Below, piece after piece: positions 1 through 6,386 of a stretch of 12,899 bases of DNA. The stretch's first letter is position 1, and the number at the start of each line of letters is the position of its first letter. The stretch is from an uncultured Mycoplasmatota bacterium (GTDB taxonomy: Bacteria; Bacillota_I; Bacilli_A; RF39; UBA660), in contig UQVP01000025.1 in NCBI GenBank assembly GCA_900544605.1, positions 1-12,899 of the forward strand. The letters are read 5' to 3'. The translations under genes were made by a program, and so were the position numbers. The notes beneath the pieces were generated by a model that worked only from the letters and a program-made list of their open reading frames with translations, was not told the DNA's origin and ran no database searches.

Positions 1-11
1 TTTATTGTATC

Positions 12-37
12 AAAAAACCACACCTTTTGGTGCGGTT
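12..37 (-). terminator. Intrinsic terminator after serS
   Basis: Read on the minus strand, a 9-bp stem (AACCGCACC with GGTGTGGTT, one G-U pair) closes an AAAA loop and runs into six T residues. It lies about 33 bases past the serS stop codon and would end the T-box/HD/serS transcript. A second perfect hairpin (AAGCGTT, 3-base loop, AACGCTT) at 54-70 touches the serS stop codon but has no long T-run, so it may only protect the 3' end. Confidence 0.85.
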
Positions 38-69
38 GAAATTTCAATTTAGGAAGCGTTAAAAACGCT

Positions 70-1359
70 TTATTTAACGGGAATAAGTTTTTCTTTACCA
101 CCCATGTATGGTCTTAAACTTTCTGGAACATTAACACTTCCATCTTCATTTAAATTATTCTCTAGAAAAGCAATTAACATTCTAGGTGGCGCAATTACAG
201 TATTATTTAAAGTATGCGCAAAAGCTTTATCACCATTTTCTTTTTTATAACGAATTCCAAGTCTTCTAGCTTGAGCATCCGTTAAATTTGAACAAGAGCA
301 CACTTCAAAATATTTTTGTTGACGTGGTGACCAAGCTTCTATATCACAAGAACGATATTTTAAATCTGCTAAATCTCCACTACAGCAAACTAATTTACGA
401 ACTGGAATATCTAAACTTCTAAATAGTTCAACTGAGTAATTCCACATTTTATCATACCATGCTTCACTATCTTCTGGTTTACATACAACAACCATTTCTT
501 GTTTTTCAAATTGGTGAATACGATATACCCCTCTTTCTTCAATGCCATGTGCTCCTACTTCTTTTCTAAAGCAAGGTGAATAAGATGTCATTGTTATAGG
601 TAAATCACTTTCTTTCAATATTTGATCTTTAAATTTAGCAATCATAGAATGTTCAGAAGTACCTATTAAATATAGATCTTCACCTTCTATTTTATACATC
701 ATATTTTCTTTTTCTTCAAATGACATTACCCCATTTACTGCATCACCATGAATCATATATGGAGGAATACAATAAGTAAATCCTTTATTAATCATAAAAT
801 CACGAGCATAAGCAAGAACGGCAGAATGAAGACGAGCAATATCTCCCATTAAATAATAAAATCCATTACCACTTACTCTTCCAGCAGCTTCTTTATCTAA
901 ACCATTAAATCTAGCCATAATATCAGAATGATATGGAATTTCAAAATCAGGAACAACAGGTTCACCAAAACGAGCTTCTTCAACATTCTTACTATCATCT
1001 TCACCAATTGGAACATCATCAGCAATAATATTTGGAATCATCATCATTTTTTCTTTAATTGAAGAACTTATTTTTTCTTCTTCAGCTTCTAATGATTTAA
1101 TTTCTTCTCCATAACTCGCTATTTCTGCTTTTAATTTTTCTGCCTCTTCTTTTTTTCCTTCACGCATAAGTAATCCAATTTCTGCACTACGACTATTTTT
1201 TAAAGCTCTTAAGTTATCTCCCTTTTGTTTAGCATCTCTAAATTTTTTATCTAAATCTTCTACTTCATCAACTAAAACTAATTTTTTATCTTGAAATTTC
1301 TTTCTAATATTTTCTTTTACTAATTCTTTATTTTCTCTTATTAAATTAATATCTATCAT
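70..1359 (-). CDS. serS: Seryl-tRNA synthetase
   Basis: This class II synthetase activates serine and attaches it to tRNA-Ser in the cytoplasm. At 429 residues it has the usual family length. Residues about 27-105 form the charged helical arm that holds the long variable arm of tRNA-Ser. Motif 2 is at about 264-290 (FRKEVGAHG...HQFEKQE). The motif 3 region at about 382-400 keeps the arginine and glutamate (R393, E400) but reads NNTVIAPPR where typical bacterial enzymes have NGSGLAVGR. Together with SNLTDAQARRL (358-367) this looks closer to archaeal or eukaryal SerRS, which is an inference from remembered family sequences. The ATG at 1357-1359 follows an AGGAGAT site at 1364-1370 and overlaps the end of the HD gene by 14 bases, suggesting translational coupling. 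Expression should be controlled by the serine T-box at 2235-2427. Confidence 0.96.
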   Translation of the reverse strand: MIDINLIRENKELVKENIRKKFQDKKLVLVDEVEDLDKKFRDAKQKGDNLRALKNSRSAEIGLLMREGKKEEAEKLKAEIASYGEEIKSLEAEEEKISSSIKEKMMMIPNIIADDVPIGEDDSKNVEEARFGEPVVPDFEIPYHSDIMARFNGLDKEAAGRVSGNGFYYLMGDIARLHSAVLAYARDFMINKGFTYCIPPYMIHGDAVNGVMSFEEKENMMYKIEGEDLYLIGTSEHSMIAKFKDQILKESDLPITMTSYSPCFRKEVGAHGIEERGVYRIHQFEKQEMVVVCKPEDSEAWYDKMWNYSVELFRSLDIPVRKLVCCSGDLADLKYRSCDIEAWSPRQQKYFEVCSCSNLTDAQARRLGIRYKKENGDKAFAHTLNNTVIAPPRMLIAFLENNLNEDGSVNVPESLRPYMGGKEKLIPVK

Positions 1360-2224
1360 AATAATCTCCTTCTTTTTTTGTTTTTAATTTTACTAATTGT
1401 GGTCCATATTTTTTATTAAACCATTCTTGTTTTTCTTTTGGTAATTTATTTATTCTATCGGGATTAAAATTATCTGTCATATCAGCATACTTTAATCTTA
1501 TCGCATGAATATTATTAGTCGCTATTATTTTATTTATTTCTTCATCATATAACTTTAATCTTTCTTCTTCATTTGATTTCGTCTTATCAACAACTGGTTT
1601 AGTGACTATTTTTACTATGTCAATAATATCTTGTGGTATACCAAAATTTTTTAAATCATCTTCTGTTATTTCTGTATCTTCTAAAATATCGTGTAAAAGC
1701 CCAGCAACTTGTTCTTTTTCATCATCTAATTTTTGGGATACTCTAAACAAATGATCAAAGTATGGTTCGTCACTTTTATCTTTTTTATTTTTAAAAACAG
1801 TGGCGGTCATAACAAATACTTTAGCGTATAAATCATCTAACTTCTTTAGTTGTAACAATTCTTCTTTAGTAAAATAGTTTAGTAAATTGTTTTTTATTTC
1901 TTTCATTTTATTTATATCACCGTCTAAAACTAAAGGATAGAAGTCATTAATATATTCCATTTGACGTTCATTAGAAATATCATTAAGAAGCGCTATAGTT
2001 TGATTTTTTTTATAAAAAAACTCAAGCCAAACTGATAAATATGGATCTCTTACCACTCCGTGATAATTTAAAACTAATAGAACATTTTCATCATTTTCAT
2101 TAAAATCCACATTATAAGTATCAGTTAATAATACTATTTCATAACCAAATGATTTTAGTTCATTTGTAGTCATAAAAATTCTTTTTATATCACGGATATC
2201 ATATATTAAATACGCCTTTTTCAT
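1346..2224 (-). CDS. HD-domain protein related to RelA/SpoT-type (p)ppGpp hydrolases
   Basis: The protein has 292 residues. The C-terminal half carries the metal-binding pattern of RSH/MESH1-type hydrolases: H158 (YFDHL), H178-D179 followed by E182-D183 (LLHDILEDT), the VTK segment at 207-209, and D248 in KYADMTDN. In that family the domain removes pyrophosphate from the 3' position of (p)ppGpp; here the substrate is inferred. No synthetase, TGS or ACT domain is present. Residues 1-120 form an alternating strand/helix region (LIYDIRD, EIVLLTD, VLLVLNY) that I do not recognise, perhaps a small Rossmann-like domain. A start at 2308 is possible in frame but lies inside the T-box. The ATG at 2222-2224, 5 bases after GGAGG at 2230-2234, is the clear start. 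It is the first gene of the operon and overlaps serS. Confidence 0.85.
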   Translation of the reverse strand: MKKAYLIYDIRDIKRIFMTTNELKSFGYEIVLLTDTYNVDFNENDENVLLVLNYHGVVRDPYLSVWLEFFYKKNQTIALLNDISNERQMEYINDFYPLVLDGDINKMKEIKNNLLNYFTKEELLQLKKLDDLYAKVFVMTATVFKNKKDKSDEPYFDHLFRVSQKLDDEKEQVAGLLHDILEDTEITEDDLKNFGIPQDIIDIVKIVTKPVVDKTKSNEEERLKLYDEEINKIIATNNIHAIRLKYADMTDNFNPDRINKLPKEKQEWFNKKYGPQLVKLKTKKEGDYYDRY

Positions 2225-2234
2225 AAAATCCTCC

Positions 2235-2427
2235 AAAAAAAGGATAGCACCACAAGGAGTGCGAAAAGCACGGTACCATCCTTTTATTCTTAATTTGTAT
2301 AACGGCAATACCGGAAATGTTTACATTTCTCTCCAGAGTAGATTCATAAGATACAAGTATTAATTTTCACCAACCATTAACTCTCTTAAAAATAATATCT
2401 TACTACTATTCTCTTTCTTCAATTTAC
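2235..2427 (-). promoter_or_regulatory. T-box leader, serine specific (UCU specifier)
   Basis: Hallmarks in order on the minus strand: a lower Stem I helix (AGAG with CTCT), the loop-E AGTA at 2404-2407 opposite GAA, the GGTTGGTG (GNTG-type) distal element, and the specifier codon TCT (Ser) at 2340-2342 directly after GAA. Next comes the conserved T-box GGATGGTACCGTG at 2269-2281, which starts the antiterminator. The competing terminator pairs AAAGGAT with ATCCTTT and ends in seven T residues at 2235-2241, immediately before the ribosome site of the HD gene. In this class, uncharged tRNA-Ser bound at specifier and T-box stabilises the antiterminator, so transcription rises when serine charging is low. 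The specifier agrees with serS downstream. Confidence 0.95.
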
Positions 2428-2433
2428 ATTTTT

Positions 2434-2462
2434 ATTTTAACACCATTATTATTGTTAGTCAA
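2434..2462 (-). promoter_or_regulatory. Sigma-A promoter of the T-box/HD/serS operon
   Basis: On the minus strand, TTGACT (2457-2462) is followed after 17 bases by TAAAAT (2434-2439). The start of transcription would fall near 2427, just ahead of Stem I. Confidence 0.8.
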
Positions 2463-2511
2463 ACATTTTCATAAATTTTATCATCCATATATAATAGAAA
2501 AAATAACTTAT

Positions 2512-3005
2512 TTATTGTTTACAAGTATATGGAGAATCAGCATAATTTTCTTTAACTAAATCAAGCGTAGCGCCAGAAAATGATTCTTTACCATCTGCAG
2601 AATCTAAATTAACTTCTAAAGTCACAGTGATAGTTTTATCACTTAAACTTACTATATCTTTATCTTTAGTTTTACATTCATCTTCAAAATATTCTTTTGT
2701 TCTTCCATATCATAATCCACAAGATAATTATAAGTCATTATATCATAATAAGATAATAGTTTAGTTATATAATCTAGAAATTTCAAGTTCAAGAGCATCT
2801 TTACCACTATCTTCTTCATTTTTAGGGTCCTTTTTCGTTCGATAGTAAACTTGTTGAGTGGTATATTTTTCTAATCTACTACACTCGTATTTGTTAGTAT
2901 AAGTTAATCCATTAGTACCACCATTATCAGTTACTTTCTCATTTCCACATCCTACTATTAAAAATAAACTTCCAACTATTACAGACATCATTAATATTTT
3001 TTCAT
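2512..3005 (-). pseudogene. Broken small lipoprotein gene
   Basis: A good ribosome site (AGGAGAAGGAG, 3010-3020) precedes the ATG at 3003-3005, but that frame stops after MKKY. Adding one A to the A-run just after the ATG gives MKKILMMSVIVGS joined to LFLIVGCGNE, a lipoprotein signal with the lipobox LIVGC. That frame stops at 2761. The reading then continues in another frame through roughly 2700-2770 (YITKLLSYYD, YNYLVDYDME) and returns to the first frame for RTKEYFEDECKTK to SPYTCKQ, stop at 2512-2514. The rebuilt product is about 160 residues, secreted and lipid-anchored, with cysteines near the middle and the C-terminus. It resembles small Firmicutes lipoproteins of unknown function. Three independent shifts point to a decayed gene; errors in A/T-rich runs of the assembly are the alternative. 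Confidence 0.75.
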
Positions 3006-3026
3006 AAATCTCCTTCTCCTATTTTA

Positions 3027-3053
3027 ATTATATCATAACAATCATAAAATCAA
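3027..3053 (-). promoter_or_regulatory. Possible promoter of the broken lipoprotein gene
   Basis: TATAAT lies at 3027-3032 on the minus strand, just upstream of the AGGAGAAGGAG site. The nearest -35 candidate, TTGATT (3048-3053), is only 15 bases away and overlaps the T-tract of the tRNA terminator, so the -35 is uncertain. Confidence 0.4.
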
Positions 3054-3088
3054 AAATAAAAACTTACGAACAATTAAGTTCGTAAGTT
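3052..3088 (-). terminator. Terminator of tRNA-Cys
   Basis: A perfect 11-bp stem (AACTTACGAAC at 3061-3071 with its complement at 3078-3088) closes a 6-base loop. On the minus strand it is followed by a T-rich tract and sits about 10 bases after the tRNA 3' end. A shorter T-tract on the other side could let it work in both directions. Confidence 0.88.
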
Positions 3089-3098
3089 ATTTTTAATT

Positions 3099-3172
3099 TG
3101 GAGGGCCTAGTCGGATTTGAACCAACGATCAGGGAGTTGCAGTCCCACGCCTTACCACTTGGCTATAGACCC
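3099..3172 (-). tRNA. tRNA-Cys (anticodon GCA)
   Basis: The 74-base gene includes an encoded CCA. The acceptor stem GGGTCTA pairs with TAGGCCC (one U-G pair) and the discriminator base is U, as is typical for tRNA-Cys. The D-loop contains the AGTGGTAAGG pattern, the anticodon loop is CTGCAAC with GCA (complement at 3138-3140), and the T-loop is GTTCAAATC. It stands alone between its own promoter and terminator rather than in a tRNA cluster. Confidence 0.97.
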
Positions 3173-3190
3173 ATTTATAAGAACAAATTG

Positions 3191-3219
3191 ATTATAACAA
3201 AAAAAACGTTTTAATTCAA
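3191..3219 (-). promoter_or_regulatory. Promoter of tRNA-Cys
   Basis: TTGAAT (3214-3219) and a consensus TATAAT (3191-3196) are 17 bases apart on the minus strand, placing the start about 12 bases before the mature tRNA 5' end. Confidence 0.8.
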
Positions 3220-3259
3220 TACTTTTTAATATTATATTCGAAAAAAGCTTATAAATTAC

Positions 3260-3286
3260 AAAAAAGAGAAAGTTTTTACTTTCCCT
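3260..3286 (-). terminator. Terminator of the LtaS-like gene
   Basis: On the minus strand AGGGAAAGT pairs with ACTTTCTCT (one G-U) around an AAAA loop, followed by five to six T residues. The hairpin begins inside the TAG stop codon at 3285-3287. Confidence 0.85.
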
Positions 3287-5309
3287 ATTTATATTTTTTA
3301 AGTAAATCTTCAGATTCTTTCGTTTTTCTAATCAAATCATAAGTAATAATGGAATTAGAAACAGTTACTACTTCATCAGCATGTTTACAATTCTTTTCAA
3401 TATAATCTATCGTTACTGGTTGTGTAGGATCAATAAGTTTTGCTTCTCCTGTTTGATTATTATAATACATTTTATTAGTTAACCAATTTCCATCAGGAAA
3501 AACAACAATATTTTCATCAACACTAAACATATCATGTCCTAAAGCATATTCACTTTCAAAGCCAAGCATATTTCCTAATGTTGGAAGTACGTCATACATT
3601 CCCATTACTTCTTTTACTTCAACATTAAATTTTTTATCCTTAGTCCAAATAATAAATGGTACTTTACGATTTAATTCATATTCATATGCATCTACTTTAT
3701 GATAATCAGGATCATTAACATCTAACATAGTTTGTGTTTCAGGATCAAAATTATATAAATATTCATACTCACTTGTTTTAAGTTTAGCGTCATGGTCACC
3801 ATAAATAACAATAACAGTGTTGTCTAGTAGTCCTTCTTCATCTAATTGTTCTATAAACTGACCAATTGCTTCATCCGCATAATGAACAGATTTAAGATAA
3901 TTTCCCATCGTTGTTCCTTCTAAATAATGTTTAGTATTTGTTGTTACCTCGTTTGTTTTAGAATCTGTAGTTTCTTCTAAAATATCAACACTATAATCAG
4001 AAAATGGTCCAATATAAGAAAATGGCGTATGGTTAGTAAGCATAATAAGCGTTCCATAGAAATTGTTATGTTCCTTACTTATATCCTTTATTTTAGCTAC
4101 TGATTGTTTAAAAAATGATTTATCAGAAAGTCCTAAACCAATAGTTTCATCAATATTATAATCTTTTGTATAATTATAAAAATAATCATAACCAAAACTT
4201 TCATGAAGTAAATTACGATTCCAAAATGTCCCATTATTACCATGCATACTAAATGTATAATAACCTTGTGTTTTTAGAAGTTTAGGAATAGTAACATACT
4301 CACGATCATAATAGTTGATTGCTACTGTTCCAGAAGATGCAGGAGTTAAACTAGTATTAAAAGTAAATTCACTATCACTACTAGTTCCTACGCTCTCTTG
4401 TGCATAAAAGTTAGAAAAATATATACCTTCGCTTGCTAGTTTGTTCATATTAGGAGTTAATTCTTTATTATTAAAACTCAAGTTCATAGTAAATTGTTGA
4501 AAACTTTCAGCATGAATAACAATGACATTTTTTCCTTTAAAAATATCAGTATACTGATTAGTTTTCTTTTCTTCTTTATTTTCTTCATAATATTCTCTAA
4601 ATACTTTAGCGTTACTATCATAACCAAACATACTATGAATCTTAGGTGATAAACTAGTTACTAAATCATTTATTTGATAAGTATAAATACCATAGCGCAT
4701 AACTATATATTCTCTATTCCATTGTTTTAAAAATCTACCTATATCTGTAGGCGTTAAAGTAAAAAGAAAAATTACCAAAAAACTAATACCACTAATTAAA
4801 GTATTTTTAAATAACTTTTTATTACTTTTTCCTTTTGATGAAGATGCTTTTTTCAAATCAGTCGTAACATAAATAAAGATTAAAGCAAATAATTGCCATA
4901 TATAAGAGAAATCTTTTAGTTCCATAATATTTTCAACAACAGCATCACCAACATCAACAATTTGTAAAGATGTTGCTAATAAGGAAAAGGAACCAAATGA
5001 TAAATAATTAGTATAATACATGGAATTAATAACACATATTGCAACAAAAACAATTGACAATGTTAATAAATATTTAAATCTATTTTTAGGTTTAAATAAA
5101 TAATTAAAAGAACCTAAAATAATAATTAACGCTAAATCACCTAAAATAGGTCTAATAGCAAAATAGTTTTTTACAGTTAAAAATCTTAATAAACAACCAT
5201 TTATTAATGTTGATAACACAAAAGTTAAAAATAAAATGTTATTTTTAAAATAGTCTTTATAGTTAAAATTTTTAATTTTATTTATTATATTCATAATAAA
5301 TTTTTTCAT
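3285..5309 (-). CDS. ltaS: LtaS-type lipoteichoic acid synthase / phosphoglycerol transferase
   Basis: A membrane enzyme of 674 residues, close to the usual LtaS length. The N-terminal part has about five hydrophobic helices (roughly 25-45, 53-72, 80-100, 135-150, 168-186). The extracellular sulfatase-fold domain runs from about 259 onward. Visible active-site residues are E268 in AESFQ (metal ligand), the catalytic-threonine motif GTSSDSEF with T309, HGNNGTFWNRN at 356-366, H427 in NHTPF, and D505-H506 in YGDHD. By family, it takes glycerol phosphate from phosphatidylglycerol and extends the lipoteichoic acid chain on the outer face of the membrane. A related primase or a phosphoglycerol transferase for another glycopolymer is possible. 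The ATG at 5307-5309 follows GAGGTGG at about 5316-5322. The gene has its own promoter and terminator and seems to be transcribed alone. Confidence 0.92.
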   Translation of the reverse strand: MKKFIMNIINKIKNFNYKDYFKNNILFLTFVLSTLINGCLLRFLTVKNYFAIRPILGDLALIIILGSFNYLFKPKNRFKYLLTLSIVFVAICVINSMYYTNYLSFGSFSLLATSLQIVDVGDAVVENIMELKDFSYIWQLFALIFIYVTTDLKKASSSKGKSNKKLFKNTLISGISFLVIFLFTLTPTDIGRFLKQWNREYIVMRYGIYTYQINDLVTSLSPKIHSMFGYDSNAKVFREYYEENKEEKKTNQYTDIFKGKNVIVIHAESFQQFTMNLSFNNKELTPNMNKLASEGIYFSNFYAQESVGTSSDSEFTFNTSLTPASSGTVAINYYDREYVTIPKLLKTQGYYTFSMHGNNGTFWNRNLLHESFGYDYFYNYTKDYNIDETIGLGLSDKSFFKQSVAKIKDISKEHNNFYGTLIMLTNHTPFSYIGPFSDYSVDILEETTDSKTNEVTTNTKHYLEGTTMGNYLKSVHYADEAIGQFIEQLDEEGLLDNTVIVIYGDHDAKLKTSEYEYLYNFDPETQTMLDVNDPDYHKVDAYEYELNRKVPFIIWTKDKKFNVEVKEVMGMYDVLPTLGNMLGFESEYALGHDMFSVDENIVVFPDGNWLTNKMYYNNQTGEAKLIDPTQPVTIDYIEKNCKHADEVVTVSNSIITYDLIRKTKESEDLLKKYK

Positions 5310-5333
5310 TTTACCACCTCAAAAGCTGTGATA

Positions 5334-5362
5334 AGTATATCACTTTTCACAATTTTTAGCAA
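5334..5362 (-). promoter_or_regulatory. Promoter of the LtaS-like gene, with a palindrome over the -10
   Basis: TTGCTA (5357-5362) and TATACT (5334-5339) are 17 bases apart on the minus strand. The -10 sits inside an inverted repeat, GTGATA-TACT-TATCAC, which could be an operator. The promoter lies downstream of the terminator at 5367-5391, so the gene need not depend on transcription from the YihY side. Confidence 0.65.
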
Positions 5363-5366
5363 TTTC

Positions 5367-5391
5367 AAAAAAAACGAGACAAGTGTCTCGT
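5367..5391 (-). terminator. Terminator between the structured block and the LtaS-like gene
   Basis: A perfect 7-bp stem (ACGAGAC with GTCTCGT) closes a 4-base loop and is followed on the minus strand by eight T residues. It could end the pilin-U32-YihY transcript or a separate small RNA from 5392-5523. Confidence 0.88.
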
Positions 5392-5525
5392 AAAAAAGGA
5401 GAATTCGTTACCTTCCAAAATTAATACTTGTTAGTTCACAGTAAAACTAAATTGAGTACTACTTAGTCTGTGTTAAATACATATAGGTAACAATATATGT
5501 ACAATAATATTTTGTTCCTTTTTTT
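5392..5525 (-). ncRNA. Possible structured RNA (3' UTR, small RNA or attenuator), strand uncertain
   Basis: No ORF is supported here, but paired elements are dense. A 24-base palindrome (TACATATA at 5478-5485, 8-base loop, TATATGTA at 5494-5501) carries in its loop GGTAACAA (plus-strand reading), which complements TCGTTACC at 5405-5412 over eight positions with one wobble, a potential pseudoknot. Between them CACAG (5437-5441) pairs with CTGTG (5468-5472) and ACTAA (5446-5450) with TTAGT (5463-5467), while AACTAA can instead pair with TTAGTT at 5431-5436. On the minus strand the block ends in the terminator at 5367-5391. I cannot match it to a known riboswitch class. In such A/T-rich DNA some of these pairings may be chance. 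Confidence 0.35.
5486..5525 (+). terminator. Plus-strand terminator-like hairpin
   Basis: GGTAACAA-TATAT (5486-5498) pairs imperfectly with ATAT-T-TTGTTCC (5507-5518), with one bulged T and one T-T mismatch. Seven T residues follow at 5519-5525. No plus-strand gene ends here, so it would stop an antisense or small RNA before it enters the YihY gene. Its left arm is the same segment used by the palindrome loop and the pseudoknot. Confidence 0.4.
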
Positions 5526-6348
5526 AATTTTTATTATCTAAAGAATTTTTATAGGTGTTGACATTTATTGCCATTCCAAAAACAAGAATATAAGCTAAAA
5601 AATAAATCCATAACATTAATACAATTATATTACTAAGACTTCCATAGAAAAGATTATAATTGCTTATATTTGTTACATAATAAGAATAAATAATAGTTGT
5701 TAATATCCAACCAATTGTTGTAAATACAGTTCCTTTTGTATTATATTTACTTGGAATATGACTATCTGGCGCGATTGAATAAATAAGCTTAACAATAAAA
5801 CAAATTATAAATAACGCAAGTGGCCATTTTGACCAAAAATAAATTTTATAAATAGCTTCACTAAAAGGCTGTAAAATTTTTAAACCCAAGATAAGTGCTA
5901 CAATATGATTACCAAATGCTAAAACAATTAAAGTAAACACAAATAACATCAATAATAGTATTGTAAGAATTAAAGCTTTTATACGTCTTTTTAAATAATT
6001 AGAATATGGTATTCCATATAAAGTATTAGAAGTTATAATAATAGAATGTGGACCATTAGACGCTAAAATAAAACCTACAACCATTGATAATCCTATACTA
6101 AGATTTAATCCTTCACCATTTATATAAGAAATAAGAATATCACTTACACCTTTAGGAAGTATTTCATTCATAGCGTAGATAACATTAGTAAAAGGAACAC
6201 GAAAGGTTGAACATATAAATCCTAATAAAACAATAGTTGGAATAATTGACAAAACTAAGAAAAATGCAAGTTGACCTGGAAGTACTTTCATTTCAGGCTT
6301 AACTATAATACTATAAATTTGTCCTATTACATTTTTTATTTTTTTCAT
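5524..6348 (-). CDS. YihY/BrkB (UPF0761) family membrane protein
   Basis: An integral membrane protein of 274 residues with about six hydrophobic helices. The family's N-terminal pattern is visible as QLAFFLVLSIIPTIVLLGF (26-44), followed later by NGPHSIIITSNTLYGIP (near 98-114) and the conserved late segment with W (TIGWILTTIIYSYYV). The family was once annotated as ribonuclease BN, which was a misassignment; its actual function is unsettled, with transport or export suggested. The ATG at 6346-6348 has a GGTGAAG site at 6352-6358. It lies 37 bases after the U32 gene with no terminator seen between, so the two are probably cotranscribed. Confidence 0.88.
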   Translation of the reverse strand: MKKIKNVIGQIYSIIVKPEMKVLPGQLAFFLVLSIIPTIVLLGFICSTFRVPFTNVIYAMNEILPKGVSDILISYINGEGLNLSIGLSMVVGFILASNGPHSIIITSNTLYGIPYSNYLKRRIKALILTILLLMLFVFTLIVLAFGNHIVALILGLKILQPFSEAIYKIYFWSKWPLALFIICFIVKLIYSIAPDSHIPSKYNTKGTVFTTIGWILTTIIYSYYVTNISNYNLFYGSLSNIIVLMLWIYFLAYILVFGMAINVNTYKNSLDNKN

Positions 6349-6386
6349 AACTTCACCACTATTAATATACCAAAAAAATTTATTAT

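Noticed and set aside
2225..2308. A longer HD protein starting at 2308
   Set aside because: The extra codons lie in the T-box antiterminator and terminator, and the ATG at 2222-2224 has a proper GGAGG site.
2761..2991. An intact 76-residue lipoprotein
   Set aside because: Its ATG is about 20 bases from the ribosome site, which belongs to the ATG at 3003-3005, and coding sequence continues past its stop in other frames.
5392..5523. A second T-box or known riboswitch upstream of the LtaS-like gene
   Set aside because: There is no TGGNACC T-box, AGTA/GAA loop or specifier, and no consensus core of a riboswitch class that I know; kept only as an unassigned structured block.
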